Positions 1-8,587 of a stretch of DNA of 64,000 bases are shown here, in pieces. The first letter of the stretch is position 1; each line of letters opens with the position of its first letter. The notes beneath the pieces are model-generated. The model was not told the origin of the DNA. It saw only the letters and a program-made list of their open reading frames with translations, and searched no databases. Both the position numbers and the translations under genes were made by a program. The DNA is from Granulicella sp. 5B5 (GTDB lineage: Bacteria; Acidobacteriota; Terriglobia; Terriglobales; Acidobacteriaceae): contig NZ_CP046444.1 of NCBI RefSeq assembly GCF_014083945.1, positions 3,100,001 through 3,164,000 of the forward strand, written 5' to 3'.

Positions 1-2
1 CC

Positions 3-407
3 CGCGCCTACCGCTCCATGCAGACCTTTGTCGAGCACTCCATAGCCGCCCTCGGCATCGGCCTCTCCGACTTCATGATCCTCGAAGCCCTGCTCCACAA
101 GGGCCCCATGACCATGTCCGCGCTCTGCAATGCCGTGCTCATCACCAACGCCTCCATGACCTCGGCCATCGACCGCCTCGAAGAAAAGCACTACGTCGAG
201 CGCACCGCGTCCAAAGAAGACCGCCGCATCCGCCTCGCCCAACTCACCCCCGAAGGCGCAACCCTCATCAAGCGCCTCTTCCCCCGCCACCTCAAAGACC
301 TCGACGAAGTCATGAAAGACATCCCCGCCGCCGAGCGTGCCGAACTCCGCCGCGGCCTCAAAACCATCGGCCTCGCCGCGCAAGCCGCTTCCCGTAACCC
401 CAAATAG
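3..407 (+). CDS. MarR-family transcriptional regulator (5' end outside window)
   Basis: Winged helix-turn-helix DNA-binding regulator of the MarR family. The recognition region is visible as 'MTMSALCNAVLITNASMTSA' followed by the wing 'EDRRIRLAQLTPEG', the usual MarR order, and a C-terminal dimerisation helix follows. The frame stays open upstream to the edge of the window (residues RAYRS before the first Met at position 18), and MarR proteins normally have about 20-30 residues there, so the gene is most likely cut by the window edge. It lies 24 bp upstream of the secreted M17 N-terminal-domain gene on the same strand, so the two may be co-transcribed. The ligand and target are unknown. Confidence 0.85.
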   Translation, partial: RAYRSMQTFVEHSIAALGIGLSDFMILEALLHKGPMTMSALCNAVLITNASMTSAIDRLEEKHYVERTASKEDRRIRLAQLTPEGATLIKRLFPRHLKDLDEVMKDIPAAERAELRRGLKTIGLAAQAASRNPK

Positions 408-431
408 CCTCACCGCCACAAGGAGCCATCG

Positions 432-1142
432 ATGTCCTTTAAGCAAACGTCATCACAAATCTTCTTAGCCCTCCTGCTCTGCACCGTGTTTTTCCCATCT
501 GCTTCCGCGCAAAATTCGCAGCCCACACCCGAAGGCACGCGCCTTTCTGTCCCCAGCAACACGCTGCCCGTCGATGTCCTCGTCGAAAGCCCGGCCTTCG
601 CGCACGGCGACCTCCAGGTCATCTGTCTCTTCCAATCGAAGCCGGAAAACCAGCTCTTAGCCTCGCTCGACGTGATGAATCAGCACCTCGGCGGTCTGCT
701 CGCGACCATGCGCACCACGCAACTCTTCCGCGGCGATCTCGGCGAAACACTTCTTATCCAGCCCAAACCTGGCGCCATCAAGGCCCGTCGCCTTCTCATC
801 GTCGGCCTCGGCGACCGTGCCAGCTTCACCCCGCAGCGCGAAGAGATCATCGGAGAGATTGTTTATGCAGAAAGCGAGCGCCTCGGCGCAGCCACGCCGA
901 CCTTTGCTCCCACAGTGCTTGATGGTGGTGCCACGGGCTTCAGCACTGGCGACGTAGGCAAAGAATTTCTGCGCGGTTTCCTGCGCGGCCGGGCCATCGC
1001 GGCGCAGCTTCACACATCCGGCGCAGGTCCCGTGCCCACTGTCACGAAACTGACATTTTTAGCGGGCACCACTCACGCCGTCGACACGCGCAGCGGGCTC
1101 GCAGCAATACTCAATGGTTCATCTATGACAAAGGTGCCGTAA
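432..1142 (+). CDS. Secreted stand-alone M17 aminopeptidase N-terminal domain protein
   Basis: A 236-residue protein with an N-terminal signal peptide (hydrophobic core about residues 9-24, cleavage near SASAQ) followed by one domain like the macro-type N-terminal domain of leucyl aminopeptidases (family M17). The segment 'GETLLIQPKPGAIKARRLLI' closely matches 'GETLLLHAPHGIKAERLLVI' of the complete leucyl aminopeptidase at 42967-44541. No catalytic domain follows: the metal-binding and NTDAEGRL motifs are absent, and the reading frame ends at 1142 inside the convergent gcvT. It cannot be an M17 peptidase itself. A binding or regulatory role in the periplasm is inference. A start ATG at 432 with upstream AAGGAG supports an intact gene rather than a decayed fragment. 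Confidence 0.75.
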   Translation: MSFKQTSSQIFLALLLCTVFFPSASAQNSQPTPEGTRLSVPSNTLPVDVLVESPAFAHGDLQVICLFQSKPENQLLASLDVMNQHLGGLLATMRTTQLFRGDLGETLLIQPKPGAIKARRLLIVGLGDRASFTPQREEIIGEIVYAESERLGAATPTFAPTVLDGGATGFSTGDVGKEFLRGFLRGRAIAAQLHTSGAGPVPTVTKLTFLAGTTHAVDTRSGLAAILNGSSMTKVP

Positions 1143-2286
1143 CCGCCGGCGTTGGTTTCGGCCGCTTGTAGAACGGCGTCGGCACCACCTTCGCCTTCAC
1201 TCCGACTCCGCGCACCTCCACGGCAACCTCGGTCCCGATCTCGGCATACGCCACCGGCACATACGCCAGCGCAATATTCTTCTTCAGGAACGGCGCGGGC
1301 GACCCACTCGTCACCTCACCAATCTTCTCCCCGGCAAGCGACAGCACCGGATACCCATCGCGCCCGATCCCACGATCGACCATCTCCAGCCCGACCAGCT
1401 TCCGCGCCGGGCCACTCTCAGCCTGTACCTTCAGCAACGCCTCGCGGCCCACAAAGTCCGAGCTCTTATCCAGCTTGCAGTACCGCCCCAGCCCGGCCTC
1501 AAACACGTTGATCGAGTCCGAAATCTCGTGCCCATACAACGCCATGGCGCTCTCCAGCCGCAGCGTGTTCCTGGCGCCCAGCCCGCACGGCATAATACCG
1601 AACTCCTCACCCGCGGCTAACACCTCGCCCCAAACCCGCGCGCTGGTCGGCTCATCGCTCGGCACGTAGATCTCGAACCCGTCCTCGCCCGTATAGCCCG
1701 TCCGCGCGATCAGCGTATTATGGCACCCGCACACCGTGCCCCACGTAAACCAGTAGTTCTTGATCGGCGCAAGATCGACGCCCGTCAGCTTCTGCAGCGT
1801 GTCTTTCGCCTTCGGCCCCTGGATCGCGATCTGCGTGTAGTAGTCGCTCACATCCATCACATGCACGCCGCTCATGCTGCCAATCATCTGCCGCACCCAC
1901 TCCACGTCCTTCTCGCGAGTGCCCGCATTGATCACGATCAGGTAGTCATTCTCGCCCAGCTTGTGCAGCACCACGTCATCCACAAACGTGCCATTCGGGT
2001 ACAGCATCGCTGAGTAGTGCGCCTGCCCCACCTGTAGCTTGCTCGCATCGTTCATCAGCAGCTTCTGCACCGCGGCCAATGAGTTCGGTCCACGCAGCTG
2101 AATGTCGCCCATGTGGCTCACATCGAAGATGCCCACACTCGTACGAACGGCCATGTGCTCTTCAATCAGCCCGCGATACTGCACCGGCATGTCCCACCCG
2201 CCAAAGTCGACCATGCGGGCCTTATGTGCTTGATGGGTTGCATTCAGGGCAGTCTTGCGTAGCGGCGGCGTGGCAACTTCGGTCAT
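1123..2286 (-). CDS. gcvT: Glycine cleavage system aminomethyltransferase (T protein)
   Basis: GcvT transfers the methylene group of the aminomethyl-lipoyl H protein to tetrahydrofolate and releases ammonia. The 387-residue product has the family features: '[20 protein letters not shown]' near the N-terminus, the 'GIFDVSHMG' motif, '[12 protein letters not shown]' in the folate-binding core and the C-terminal barrel domain ending near '[14 protein letters not shown]'. The ATG at 2286 was chosen because homology begins there; an in-frame extension upstream is not family-like. The 3' end overlaps the convergent secreted M17-domain gene by 20 bp. No gcvH or gcvP is visible nearby, and no glycine riboswitch is seen in the 127 bp between gcvT and ppk2. 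Confidence 0.95.
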   Translation of the reverse strand: MTEVATPPLRKTALNATHQAHKARMVDFGGWDMPVQYRGLIEEHMAVRTSVGIFDVSHMGDIQLRGPNSLAAVQKLLMNDASKLQVGQAHYSAMLYPNGTFVDDVVLHKLGENDYLIVINAGTREKDVEWVRQMIGSMSGVHVMDVSDYYTQIAIQGPKAKDTLQKLTGVDLAPIKNYWFTWGTVCGCHNTLIARTGYTGEDGFEIYVPSDEPTSARVWGEVLAAGEEFGIMPCGLGARNTLRLESAMALYGHEISDSINVFEAGLGRYCKLDKSSDFVGREALLKVQAESGPARKLVGLEMVDRGIGRDGYPVLSLAGEKIGEVTSGSPAPFLKKNIALAYVPVAYAEIGTEVAVEVRGVGVKAKVVPTPFYKRPKPTPAVTAPLS

Positions 2287-2413
2287 GGTCTCACTCACTC
2301 TTCGGCGCGGGTTGCGCGGCCTCTCCAGTGTAACCGCCGCCTTGTGTCGCCCCGCAGTCACCGTAACGCGCCAGCACCACAACGCGCTCTCACGCTGTAG
2401 CATCGAAACCACC

Positions 2414-3277
2414 ATGAAGCTCTCCAGTCCGTATCTCGTCAAACCCGGCAAGAAGGTCCACCTCAGCGACTTCTCCACCACCACCACCGACGGCATCGCC
2501 GACAAGGACGCCGGCGAGTTCCTCCTCAAGGAGCACACTAGCCAGCTCGCCGATCTGCAGCAAGTCTTCTACGCCTCGCAGTCCAAAGCGCTGCTCATCG
2601 TCCTGCAGGGCATGGACACCGCCGGCAAGGACGGCGTCATCCGCCACATCTTCTCCGGCATCAACCCGCAGGGCTGCAACGTCTCCAGCTTCAAGGTGCC
2701 CACGCCCGATGAGGCCCGCCACGACTTCCTCTGGCGCATCCAGAAGGAGACTCCCGCTCGCGGCATGATCGGCATCTTCAACCGCTCCCACTACGAGGAC
2801 GTGCTCGCACCCTTCGTCCACGATGTCATCGACAAGAAGACCGTCAAGAAGCGCCTGCACGACATCAACAAGTGGGAGCAGACGCTGGCCGACAACAACG
2901 TCATCGTCCTCAAGTTCTTCCTGCACGTCTCGCACGCCGAACAGACCGAACGCCTGCAGGCCCGCATCGACGACCCGGACAAGCACTGGAAGCTCTCCGC
3001 TGCCGACCTCGTCGAACGCCAGTACTGGCCGAAGTACACCGCCGCCTACGAGCACATCCTCTCGAAGACCGCCACAGAGTGCGCTCCCTGGTTCGTCATC
3101 CCCGCCGACCACAAGTGGTACCGCAACGCCTCTGTCAGCCAGATCGTCATCGACGCCATGGGTCAGCTCAAACTCAAGTTTCCGCAACCGACCTTCAACC
3201 CTACCGGCATCAACCTGAAGAAGCTCTCCCCGGAAGCCGCAGCGAAGAAGGCCGTCGCGGCGGAGGCTAAAGTGTAA
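2414..3277 (+). CDS. ppk2: Polyphosphate kinase 2 family protein
   Basis: PPK2 enzymes use polyphosphate to phosphorylate nucleoside mono- or diphosphates. The 287-residue protein carries the Walker A-like loop 'GMDTAGKDG' (about residues 74-82), the lid-type 'IFNRSHYEDVL' and the Walker B-like hydrophobic strand 'VIVLKFFLHVS', in the normal PPK2 order. The ATG at 2414 gives the normal family N-terminus ('MKLSSPYLVKPG'). The frame is open further upstream, but that extension overlaps the divergent gcvT start and is not family-like. The Lys/Ala-rich C-terminal tail overlaps the convergent EamA transporter gene by 11 bp. Whether it prefers AMP, ADP or GDP cannot be told from the sequence. Confidence 0.92.
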   Translation: MKLSSPYLVKPGKKVHLSDFSTTTTDGIADKDAGEFLLKEHTSQLADLQQVFYASQSKALLIVLQGMDTAGKDGVIRHIFSGINPQGCNVSSFKVPTPDEARHDFLWRIQKETPARGMIGIFNRSHYEDVLAPFVHDVIDKKTVKKRLHDINKWEQTLADNNVIVLKFFLHVSHAEQTERLQARIDDPDKHWKLSAADLVERQYWPKYTAAYEHILSKTATECAPWFVIPADHKWYRNASVSQIVIDAMGQLKLKFPQPTFNPTGINLKKLSPEAAAKKAVAAEAKV

Positions 3278-4154
3278 CCATCACCACTGCAACCAGCGCA
3301 GTCGCCATTCCGACGACCTGCCGGCGCGTAGGCCGCTCATGCAGGTGCCACGCCGCCAGCAGGATCGTCGCCGCCGGATACAGGCCCGTCAGCACTGAGG
3401 TCACATCCAGCCTTCCCACACGAGTCGCTGCGATGAACAGCAGGTTCCCGCCCGTATCCAGCAGCGCCACCGCGAGCGCCCACCGCCAGCCCGCCGGCCA
3501 CCAGCTACCGTCAGCGTCGCCATCACCGCGTGACCTAAGCCACAGAAACAACGCCAGCACGGCCAGCACCGCAAAGCCGCTGGCGCGCGCAAGCGTAATG
3601 GGCATCAGTTCGCCGAGCGGGTTCGCCAGCTTCAGCGCCACAAAGTACACACCAAACGCCGCCCCAGAAAGGATCGACAGCACCATCGTGCCACGCACGC
3701 TGCCCACATTCTCCGGCGACGCCCCCGCTGCTACCAGCCAGATCGCAACTGCGGCAATCGCGAACCCCGCCAGCCGCAGACCACCGGGCAAGCCTTCCAG
3801 AAAACTCGACACCACCGCCGGAATCGCCGCCGCCAGCAGCCCACTGATTGCGGCGGAAGCGCCCATCGCGCCACGGCTCAGCGCCTTGTAAAACGCCACC
3901 AACCCCAGGCCACCGCACGCTCCGGCTGCGAGCGCCCACCACATCGGCGCGCCATGTGGCAGCGATGCATGAGTCGCCACCAGCAGTACCAACAGCACTG
4001 CTAGGCTCGAGGTCTGCGCCAGCATCACGAACCGCATCGTGCCCAGCAGTCCCTTGCCCGCCGACTTCGCCCCCATGCCCCCGGAAAAGTCTCCGCCGCC
4101 CCAGGAGGCGGCGGAGGCCAGCGCGATCAGCGCCGTTTTGCTTGCCGCCGCCAC
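3267..4154 (-). CDS. EamA/DMT-family transporter
   Basis: A 295-residue integral membrane protein with about ten hydrophobic helices arranged as two repeats of five, as expected for EamA (drug/metabolite transporter) carriers. The N-terminal helix contains a 'WGGGDFSGG' segment, and the C-terminal half has 'GLYPAATILLAAWHLHERPT', typical of EamA repeats. The substrate is unknown. The GTG start overlaps the TAG stop of the upstream VWFA gene by one base, so the two genes are probably translationally coupled. It is convergent with, and overlaps by 11 bp, the ppk2 gene. Confidence 0.85.
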   Translation of the reverse strand: MAAASKTALIALASAASWGGGDFSGGMGAKSAGKGLLGTMRFVMLAQTSSLAVLLVLLVATHASLPHGAPMWWALAAGACGGLGLVAFYKALSRGAMGASAAISGLLAAAIPAVVSSFLEGLPGGLRLAGFAIAAVAIWLVAAGASPENVGSVRGTMVLSILSGAAFGVYFVALKLANPLGELMPITLARASGFAVLAVLALFLWLRSRGDGDADGSWWPAGWRWALAVALLDTGGNLLFIAATRVGRLDVTSVLTGLYPAATILLAAWHLHERPTRRQVVGMATALVAVVMVTL

Positions 4155-5497
4155 TACGGCGCGGCCGAAGGCGTCACCGGCGCAGGCCGGCTGTCACGCG
4201 CATTGGGGTAGTAGCCGTCCTCCGAGATGATCGTCAGACCCGGACGCAGCACACGGATTTCGATCCTGCGCTTGCTTTCGTTGAAGGGTGACTCATGCGT
4301 GTAGTAGCCCACCGTATACTGCGTGCGTACCTCTTCGGTGATCTTCGCAAAGCTGTTTTCAATGCCGCGCAGCCGGAACTCGGGGTCGGTCTGTCCGCCG
4401 GTCGCCGCGCAGATCCGCGGCAGCTCGTCGTCGCGCATCGTCATCGGCAGGTGCACGCGGTCCAAGAAGCCAAGTCCCGGCACAGACGAGTCGCCCACCA
4501 GAGTTGAATACACCTGAATGTTGTTCGTCTGCAGGTACTTGATCAGCTGCCGCTCGGACGTCTTGCTGCCATACTCCTTGCCGTCGGAGATCACATACAC
4601 AATCCGGCGACGGTCGCGCCCTGCTTTGGTCGTCTCCTGCCCCGCCGCCAGGATCGCGTCATTCAGCGTGTGGTACTCCTTGGGCGGGTTCAGCTGGATA
4701 CCGTTCTGCGAGGTGCGGTTGAAGTTCGGGTCGATGTCCCGGTTGTTGATTGTGCCGGCGCTCGCCAGCGGTCCGCCCAGCGGCATCAGCGCGTCACGGC
4801 CGCTCGCCTTGCTGCGGTCCAGGATCACGCCCAGCCGCGCGCTCTGAGCCGCCGTAAAGTCCGTCTGTTTTGTCGGATCGCCGCTGCTGTAGGTAAACAC
4901 GGAGACCTCGTCATACGGCGAGAACGCCCCACGCAGCGCAGTCAGCGAGTCGTTGATCTTCTCCATCGTGTCCTGCGTCACGCCCTGGTCGATCACCAGC
5001 GCCACCGACAGTGGCAGCGGGTCGCTTGAGAAGAAACGCATCTGCTGCCGCAGCCCGTTCTCATATACGCGGACATCGCGCCACGTCAGTCCCGGCACCA
5101 GCCGCCCTTTGGAGTCCTTCACCGTAAACGGCACCTGTACAAACTGTACGTTCACATGCAGAATCGGCAGGTCCTTCATCGAAGTATCGGGCGGCGCGCC
5201 GTCATCCGGATGCGTCTCCGGCGCTTCCACCGGCGCCTGTGCCACGGGCAGCGCGTTCGGAACCGCAGCCTGTCCGTCCGCTGCCGGAGCCGCAGGCGGA
5301 GCGTCCGGAAGCTGCGATACCGGGGTGAGCGTATTCAGCTGTGGCAGCGCCTGCGGTGCCGGTGCATTCGGAACCTGTTGCTGCGGCGTCTGCGCCCAGC
5401 CTGCCGCCATCGCAACGCATCCCATCACACCGGCAAGCCCCGCGGCCGCTACCCGGCCCACTCGCTGCCCACCCGAACTACCTTTGCCGAACACCAT
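4154..5497 (-). CDS. Secreted VWFA-related Acidobacterial domain protein with altered MIDAS
   Basis: A 447-residue secreted protein of the acidobacterial VWFA-related family (TIGR03436 type). A signal peptide (hydrophobic core 'AAAGLAGVMGCVAMAAGWAQ') is followed by a Pro/Ala/Gln-rich linker of about 90 residues and then the VWFA domain starting near 'HVNVQFVQVPFTVKDSKGRL'. The usual metal-ion-dependent adhesion motif DxSxS is replaced by 'VIDQGVT', so metal-dependent ligand binding is doubtful. The ending 'RRIEIRVLRPGLTIISEDGYY' matches the family's C-terminal module. The ATG at 5497 is preceded by AAGGAAAGAGGA. It is divergent from a second VWFA protein (5787-6907) and overlaps the EamA gene by one base. 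Its function is unknown; family members are presumed cell-surface or periplasmic. Confidence 0.85.
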   Translation of the reverse strand: MVFGKGSSGGQRVGRVAAAGLAGVMGCVAMAAGWAQTPQQQVPNAPAPQALPQLNTLTPVSQLPDAPPAAPAADGQAAVPNALPVAQAPVEAPETHPDDGAPPDTSMKDLPILHVNVQFVQVPFTVKDSKGRLVPGLTWRDVRVYENGLRQQMRFFSSDPLPLSVALVIDQGVTQDTMEKINDSLTALRGAFSPYDEVSVFTYSSGDPTKQTDFTAAQSARLGVILDRSKASGRDALMPLGGPLASAGTINNRDIDPNFNRTSQNGIQLNPPKEYHTLNDAILAAGQETTKAGRDRRRIVYVISDGKEYGSKTSERQLIKYLQTNNIQVYSTLVGDSSVPGLGFLDRVHLPMTMRDDELPRICAATGGQTDPEFRLRGIENSFAKITEEVRTQYTVGYYTHESPFNESKRRIEIRVLRPGLTIISEDGYYPNARDSRPAPVTPSAAP

Positions 5498-5786
5498 CCG
5501 AGATCCTCTTTCCTTCAACCAACCGAAGCATATTCTGCTCCGCTGCATGCGGCATTCGCCCCGCTACTACCGGGGGCGGCCCAGCCGAGTCGCCGCAGTA
5601 AAGACTACTAGTGAGACTACCAGCGTCGGCCATCCGTTGCATCAATGCCGGCTCGCCCTGCGACCACCCTCTTCCGGGTTCCTCTCCATAAGACGCTCCG
5701 CAGCGCAATTGGCTATCTTCTTCGTCTGTAAGCCTCAATTCGCGTCGTGTCGCCAAAACCCGCAGGAACGTCGTCTAATAGGGCGT

Positions 5787-6907
5787 ATGCGCCGTCTTCA
5801 CTCATGTCTTCGGCAGCGCCGCGTAGCTTCTGGCCGGCCGCCTGTGCACCTGCGCCGCACCCTCTATGGGATGCTCGCGCTTCTGCTCGCCCTCACCGCC
5901 CTGCCCGGCCTGCTCCACGCCCAGGACGCCCCCGACGTCGACGCGCCCCGCCCAAGAGCCACGCCAAGGCCCAGGAAGACATCCCCATCGACCCCAACAC
6001 CCTCAAGGTGCAGGTCAACCTAGTGGATATCTACTTCTCCGCCCGCGACAAGAACGGCTTCGTCACCGGCCTCGGCAAGAACGACTGCCAGCTCTTTGAG
6101 GAAAACAAGCTCCAGACCATCAAGAACCTCACCGCCGAAAAGAACCTGCCGCTCACCATCGGCATTCTGCTCGACACCTCCGGCAGCCAGACCAACGTCC
6201 TGCCGCTCGAGCAGGAGTCTGCCAACCGCTTCCTCCGCGAGGTCATTACCCCCAAGGACGAAGCGTTCCTCATCTCCTTCGACGTCAACGTCGACCTGCT
6301 GGCCGACTTCACCAACTCGCCCCGTGAGCTCGAACGCGCCATCGACAAGGCCAGCATTAACGCCGCAAGCTCCTCGGCAGGTATCCCCGGTATCGGGGGC
6401 GGTCCCATGCCCACCTCCAACCCGCGCGGCACGCTGCTCTATGACGCCGTTTACCTCGCCGCGCATGAAAAGCTCAGCACCCAGACCGGACGCAAGATCA
6501 TGGTCCTCCTCACCGACGGCGGCGATCAGGGCTCACAGGAGACCCTCAAGTCCGCTGGCGAGGCCGCGCAGAAATCCAACGCCATCGTTTATGTCATCCT
6601 GCTCGCCGACCACCCCTTCTACGGCGGCTTCGGCGGCGCCTACAACGGCCGTGCCGAGATGGAGCAGCTCGCCCACGACACCGGCGGCCGCGTCATCGAC
6701 GTGGGCAACAGCGGCCGCAAGCTTGAGGACGCCTTCGACCAGATCCAGGACGAGCTCCGCACCCAGTACCTCGCCAGCTACACGCCCGAAAACAAGACCG
6801 CCGACGGCAAGTTCCGCAAAATCCATCTCGACTGCGGCAAGGGCCTCGATATCCAGGCCCGCAAAGGCTACTACGCCATCCCCGGCGACAACCTGAGCAA
6901 CAACTAA
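5787..6907 (+). pseudogene. VWFA-related Acidobacterial domain protein, frameshifted after the signal peptide
   Basis: The gene is split over two frames. Translation from the ATG at 5787 gives a clear signal peptide (core 'TLYGMLALLLALTALPGLLHAQ'), but that frame leaves homology after about 5950. The mature domain ('IPIDPNTLKVQVNLVDIYFS' onward, ending 'IQARKGYYAIPG') is in the -1 frame. One base appears to be missing in the C-rich stretch 5946-5953. The VWFA domain itself is intact, with a proper DxSxS MIDAS ('LLDTSGSQ') and 'VLLTDGGDQGSQ'. It may be a recent mutation, a sequencing error in a C-run, or phase-variable/programmed slippage. It lies 12 bp upstream of the Coa1-like gene, so the two are probably one transcript. 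Confidence 0.75.
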
Positions 6908-6919
6908 CCGGAGTTCAGC

Positions 6920-7369
6920 ATGCCCTCCGCAGCACCCGCATCCGCCCAGGGCCGCCCCCGCAGAGGCATCCCCCTCTGGGGCACGGTCTTGCTCTGCTTG
7001 TTGGGATTTCTCGTGCTGATGGCCGCATTTATCGGCTCCGCGTTCTATAGCATCCAGGGCTCCGTCCGGCGGTCACAGCCTTATCACATGGCGCTCGCGC
7101 AGGCCGGTCAGGCGACCTGCGTTACAAAGCGTCTTGGCACCCCGCTGGTACCGCGCAGGTTTGTGGTCGGCAGCGTCTCCCACGACGGCAACCAGACCAA
7201 CGGCAACGGCTACTCTGACCTCGAGATTCCCGTCCGCGGCCCGCTCGCCTCAGGCCGCGTTCACGTCGTCGCCCGCGAGACCGACGGTACCTGGACCATC
7301 GAGTACCTCAGCGTCCGCACTGGCAATGACCGCCTCCTGCTGCTGCCCGCCGCCGCACCCTGCCAGTAG
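6920..7369 (+). CDS. Coa1-like membrane-anchored protein
   Basis: A 149-residue protein with a short Pro/Arg-rich N-terminus, one membrane helix (about residues 22-47, 'LLCLLGFLVLMAAFIGSAFY') and an extracytoplasmic domain resembling the Coa1 (cytochrome oxidase complex assembly 1) family. Visible features are 'SQPYHMALAQA', then 'GSVSHDGNQTNGNGYSDLEI' and 'GRVHVVARETDGTWTIEYL'. In mitochondria Coa1 helps assemble cytochrome oxidase; the many bacterial proteins with this fold have no established role. It follows the frameshifted VWFA gene by 12 bp with GGAG upstream of the ATG. No oxidase genes are nearby, so the family assignment should not be read as a function. Confidence 0.7.
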   Translation: MPSAAPASAQGRPRRGIPLWGTVLLCLLGFLVLMAAFIGSAFYSIQGSVRRSQPYHMALAQAGQATCVTKRLGTPLVPRRFVVGSVSHDGNQTNGNGYSDLEIPVRGPLASGRVHVVARETDGTWTIEYLSVRTGNDRLLLLPAAAPCQ

Positions 7370-7389
7370 AGCAGTTTCACTATGAGCAG

Positions 7390-7465
7390 GGAATTGTCAT
7401 CTCGACCGAAGCAGGGCAGCTTCATCGTCCTGCGCAGTGGAGAGACCTGCAGTTTGCCAGAGCAG
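7390..7465 (-). repeat. Dispersed intergenic repeat family A, copy 1 (inverted)
   Basis: Read on the minus strand, this stretch contains a 'GCAGGTCTCTCC' block and ends with 'GGTCGAGATGACAATTCCC'. The same order of blocks is found at 30525-30612, 42825-42925 and 58295-58365: a CAGGxxTCTCC block, a GCGATGAAGCxGC-like middle and a CCGGTCGAxAxGAC end. The copies are diverged and all lie between genes, so this is a dispersed REP-like element, not coding sequence. Confidence 0.55.
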
Positions 7466-7497
7466 CCTCTATGTCATCGGGAAAATGGCTAGGCTCG

Positions 7498-8172
7498 TTA
7501 AGCCTCCATCGCGCCCGAGTACACAGCCATCCCCGCCACGGCATCTACGCCCATCGCGTCGAGTGCATCGACCTCGGCACGCTCTTTGATGCCTCCAGCT
7601 ACAATCAGCTGCTTCGCCGTCGTCGACCTCAGAATCGCCGCCACATCCATCGGGAACCCCTGCATCGTCCCCTCGGTGTCCACATGCGTATACAGGAACG
7701 CGGCGCAGTAGTCCTCCAGCCACGTCACAGCCTCCTCCGGCGTCAGGTCCACCGAGTCCTTCCACCCCTTCACCGCCACGCGGCCATTCTTCGTGTCGAC
7801 AGAGAAACACAGCGCATCCTCACCGAGCGCCTTCTTCAGTCCCGCCGCAAATTCCTTCTGCACGCCGTCAGTCCCAAACAGCGACGACCCATAGATCACT
7901 CGCTTCGCCCCGGCATCCAGCAGCCGCTGCCCGTCCTCGGCAGTCTTCAAACCGCCGCCCACCTGGCACGGCAGCCGCTTGCAGATCATCGCCACCAGCT
8001 CCGCATTCGACCCCTGACGCATCGCCGCATCCAGGTCAATCAGCTGCACCAGCGGATACTTGCTAAACCGCTCAATCCAATAGTCAAAGTCATCAAAGGC
8101 GAGCTTCAGCGTCTCACCCTGGACGAGCTGCACAATCCGCCCGCCCATCAGGTCAATTGAAGGAATCAGCAT
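7498..8172 (-). CDS. hisA: HisA-type phosphoribosyl isomerase
   Basis: A (beta/alpha)8 protein of the HisA/HisF family, expected to isomerise ProFAR to PRFAR in histidine biosynthesis. The 224-residue sequence begins 'MLIPSIDLMGGRIVQLVQGE' with the first catalytic Asp (D7), and has the phosphate-binding 'QVGGGLKT' and 'IVAGGIKERAEV' loops. Where most HisA proteins have a D-x-x-x-DG segment, this protein has 'YTHVDTEGTMQG', as in more divergent HisA-like proteins. It is the last gene of a trpD-VOC-hisA unit with gaps of 16 and 21 bp, not part of a his operon. Its link to trpD raises the possibility of PriA-like activity (HisA plus TrpF), which is inference. Confidence 0.85.
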   Translation of the reverse strand: MLIPSIDLMGGRIVQLVQGETLKLAFDDFDYWIERFSKYPLVQLIDLDAAMRQGSNAELVAMICKRLPCQVGGGLKTAEDGQRLLDAGAKRVIYGSSLFGTDGVQKEFAAGLKKALGEDALCFSVDTKNGRVAVKGWKDSVDLTPEEAVTWLEDYCAAFLYTHVDTEGTMQGFPMDVAAILRSTTAKQLIVAGGIKERAEVDALDAMGVDAVAGMAVYSGAMEA

Positions 8173-8188
8173 ATGACTCTTAGTTTAC

Positions 8189-8566
8189 CTACGCCAGCGG
8201 CTCCCACAGCTCCAGCCGGTTCCCATCGCAGTCCTTGATCCAAGCAAACTTCCCGTAGACCTCGTCCTGCCGCTTCGGATCAATCCACACACCCTTCGCC
8301 GCGAGCTCTACCAACAGCGCATCCAGATCATCCACGCGATAGTTCACCATCGCCTGCTGCGGCCCGTCGCCAAAGTAGGTCGTCTCAGCAGGGAAGGCCG
8401 ACCACGCCGTCATCCCCGTCCCCGCAGGCACTTCATCGCTCCATGCAAACGCCGTGCCATTGAAGTCACTCAACGTTATGCCCAGATGCTCCGCATACCA
8501 CTTCGCCAACGCGCCGGGGTTCTGCGACCGAAGGAATACGCCGCCCACACCTGTCACTCGTGCCAT
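8189..8566 (-). CDS. VOC-family (glyoxalase/dioxygenase-fold) protein
   Basis: A 125-residue single-unit vicinal-oxygen-chelate protein made of paired beta-alpha-beta-beta-beta modules. It opens with 'VGGVFLRSQNPGALAKWYAE', typical of glyoxalase/bleomycin-resistance-like proteins, and ends with 'KDCDGNRLELWEP', where the Glu is a usual metal ligand. It is located between trpD and hisA with 21-bp and 16-bp spacing, which suggests co-transcription. The enzymatic role is unknown; many VOC proteins in such positions are annotated only by fold. Confidence 0.85.
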   Translation of the reverse strand: MARVTGVGGVFLRSQNPGALAKWYAEHLGITLSDFNGTAFAWSDEVPAGTGMTAWSAFPAETTYFGDGPQQAMVNYRVDDLDALLVELAAKGVWIDPKRQDEVYGKFAWIKDCDGNRLELWEPLA

Positions 8567-8587
8567 CCTGCACCTCAGCCTCTGAGG

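Noticed and set aside
2287-2413. Possible glycine riboswitch upstream of gcvT
   Set aside because: The 127-bp spacer shows none of the conserved glycine-riboswitch cores and is too short for a tandem aptamer.
4953-6023. Long plus-strand frame that runs through the intergenic space into the VWFA signal peptide
   Set aside because: Only the last part, from ATG 5787, is gene-like; the first 800 bp lie antisense to the neighbouring VWFA gene.
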